Origin: Deltaproteobacteria bacterium
Lineage (GTDB): Bacteria > Desulfobacterota > Dissulfuribacteria > Dissulfuribacterales > UBA3076
Length of the DNA stretch: 5,579 bases
Reading direction: 5' to 3'
NCBI GenBank assembly: GCA_013138705.1
Contig: WTCF01000135.1
Location: forward strand, 1 to 5,579
Below the pieces are notes generated by a model. It had not been told where the DNA came from. It saw only the letters and a list, made by a program, of their open reading frames with translations, and did not search any database. Position numbers and translations under genes: made by a program. This document shows positions 4,342 through 5,579 of the stretch, in pieces. How positions within the stretch are numbered: the first letter of the stretch is position 1; each line of letters opens with the position of its first letter.

Positions 4342-5579
4342 ATATTTTCCTCCATCTCCCACACTCCACAAGGACAAACGGCTGCGCAGAAGCCGCATCC
4401 TATGCACTTATCTTCGATAACGCTATATTCAAATTCCCCTTTTGGCCCCTCTGTCCTCTCGATTGCCCCCTGATAACATGTATTTTCGCACATGTGGCAA
4501 TCCCTGCAGGCCCCGCAGGAGGCGCAGCGGTCGGCCTCCTGTTCCGGGACAAATTTTTCGCCACTGGAGACCTCATAATACACGAGATTAATCCGGTCAT
4601 AGGGAATAACGGGCCGTTTTTCAGGCTGATAATCCGTGTGCATCATTAGGGCATGGATTGTCTCTGCTGCCCGGCGTCCCGCACCAATGGCATGAGTGAT
4701 AAGTCCGGGCCGTGTGACATCACCAACGGCAAAGACCTTTACATCCGAGGTCTGGCCCAGCTCGTTCACCATGATGAAGCCTCGCTCGGTGTGGATCTCA
4801 CGAGGGAGGAAATCCAGAATGGGGACCTCGCCAATGGAGATGATGACCGTATCGGCATCAAGAGATGTGCCGTCCTTAAAATAGATCGCACGTTCCGCCT
4901 TGTCATAGCGCTCTGTTATTTTGGGATAGATGACCCGAGTCCCCTTTGCTTCTGCCGCCTCTTGTTCCTTACCAAAGCTGGCAGGGGGCTGGATGTCTAC
5001 TGCCGTAACCGAGGCCGCTCCGCATTCGTAGGCCTCACAGGCGATGTCCATGCCCACATTTCCAGCACCTATGATGACCACATTCTGATCCGCAAGATCC
5101 GGCCCTTTCCCTTGATTAACAGCCTTTAAAAATTCAATACCCGCTATGACATCTTCGTTTCCGGGGAAGGGAATAATGCGAGGCTGGTGCGCACCGCAGG
5201 CAATAATGACGAGCTCATGATCCTCGTAGATCTTTTGGAATGTCTCAAAGTCAATCTGCTGTCCAAGATGCACATGGATTCCGATCTCATTGAAGCGGGA
5301 TATCTCTTTTTCCAGTACCTCATGGGGCAGACGCTCTCTGGGAATACAGAGTTCCATTTTGCCCCCAAGACGGTCCGCCGCCTCGTACAGATCTACTTCA
5401 TGCCCCTTGAGGGCCAGTTGCCAGGCCGCTGACATGCCTCCAGGTCCGCCGCCGATGATCCCCACTTTACGACCGGTAGGAGGAGCAGGTTTGGGCGCAG
5501 GAACATCCATGCTCAGCCGGCCCATAGCAGCAATATCAAGGGGCCTGTCAAATAGTGCACGTGTGCAGGCCTGCATGCA
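4338..5579 (-). CDS. GltD-like FAD/NAD(P) oxidoreductase with C-terminal 2[4Fe-4S] ferredoxin domain (5' end missing)
   Basis: The gene is open at the window edge, so its true start lies upstream; 413 codons are visible. Numbering from the first methionine: residues 4 to 24 (C-T-R-A, D-R-P-L-D-I, G-R-L) resemble the end of the helical Fe-S domain found before the flavin domain in GltD and dihydropyrimidine dehydrogenase. Then follow the FAD dinucleotide fold (IIGGGPGG, 40 to 47), the NAD(P) fold (IIGAGNVGMD, 168 to 177) and the closing FAD motif FAVGDVTRPGLITHAIGAG (282 to 300). The tail holds two C-x2-C-x2-C-x3-C motifs (C357/360/363/367 and C391/394/397/401) plus extra cysteines at 351, 354 and 403. 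The protein should move electrons between a nicotinamide, FAD and ferredoxin-like clusters. It may be the small subunit of a glutamate synthase, but related proteins also serve other redox complexes, so I give no gene symbol. Its stop overlaps the hisH start. Confidence 0.88.
   Translation of the reverse strand, partial: CMQACTRALFDRPLDIAAMGRLSMDVPAPKPAPPTGRKVGIIGGGPGGMSAAWQLALKGHEVDLYEAADRLGGKMELCIPRERLPHEVLEKEISRFNEIGIHVHLGQQIDFETFQKIYEDHELVIIACGAHQPRIIPFPGNEDVIAGIEFLKAVNQGKGPDLADQNVVIIGAGNVGMDIACEAYECGAASVTAVDIQPPASFGKEQEAAEAKGTRVIYPKITERYDKAERAIYFKDGTSLDADTVIISIGEVPILDFLPREIHTERGFIMVNELGQTSDVKVFAVGDVTRPGLITHAIGAGRRAAETIHALMMHTDYQPEKRPVIPYDRINLVYYEVSSGEKFVPEQEADRCASCGACRDCHMCENTCYQGAIERTEGPKGEFEYSVIEDKCIGCGFCAAVCPCGVWEMEENI
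4349..4353 (-). promoter_or_regulatory. Ribosome binding site that fixes the TTG start of hisH
   Basis: The minus strand reads GGAGG 7 bases before TTG at 4341. It lies in the last codons of the upstream flavoprotein gene and decides between the TTG and the ATG 66 bases further upstream. Confidence 0.7.

Noticed and set aside
3703..4407. HisH starting at the ATG at 4407
   Set aside because: It would add 22 residues unlike HisH and overlap the flavoprotein gene by 70 bp. The TTG at 4341 has a good ribosome binding site and gives the canonical N-terminus.

Overview
The window suggests a Gram-negative anaerobic bacterium, most likely a deltaproteobacterium (Desulfobacterota) or a relative. This rests on the style of the proteins, a GltD-like flavoprotein with a ferredoxin tail, and a palindromic repeat built from ACAGGAT units, a type I recall from such genomes. 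The assignment is an inference. All recognised genes lie on the minus strand, so the biological order runs from high to low coordinates.

The right two thirds (about 5579 to 1741) is a tightly packed metabolic cluster. It contains a GltD-like FAD/NAD(P) oxidoreductase with two C-terminal 4Fe-4S motifs (5' end outside the window), hisH, hisF and carA. Three junctions are translationally tight: a 4-bp TTGA overlap, an 11-bp overlap and a 2-bp gap. HisH and CarA are both class I glutamine amidotransferases, HisF consumes the ammonia made by HisH, and the GltD-like protein belongs to the family of electron-donating glutamate synthase subunits. The cluster therefore brings together glutamine-nitrogen use for histidine, carbamoyl phosphate and possibly glutamate.

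The left third is an accessory module placed directly behind carA, where carB might have been expected. A 236-bp intergenic region holds a probable hipB promoter with an operator-like inverted repeat in its spacer, a second related site next to the carA stop, and a 76-bp hairpin repeat in the presumed leader. It is followed by a three-gene toxin-antitoxin operon of the HipBST type: hipB (HTH regulator, TTG start), hipS (a free-standing HipA N-terminal subdomain) and hipT (the kinase). The genes overlap by 14 and 4 bp.

The most notable event is at the far left. The last 23 codons of hipT appear to be read from the end of an ISL3-like insertion sequence. The hipT stop codon overlaps the start codon of the transposase, of which only 17 residues are in the window. 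The kinase core is intact but the natural C-terminus seems to have been replaced. HipT also carries a single-serine loop, and HipS has valine where related proteins usually have tryptophan. Whether this toxin is active, and whether it is still neutralised by HipS, is therefore open.
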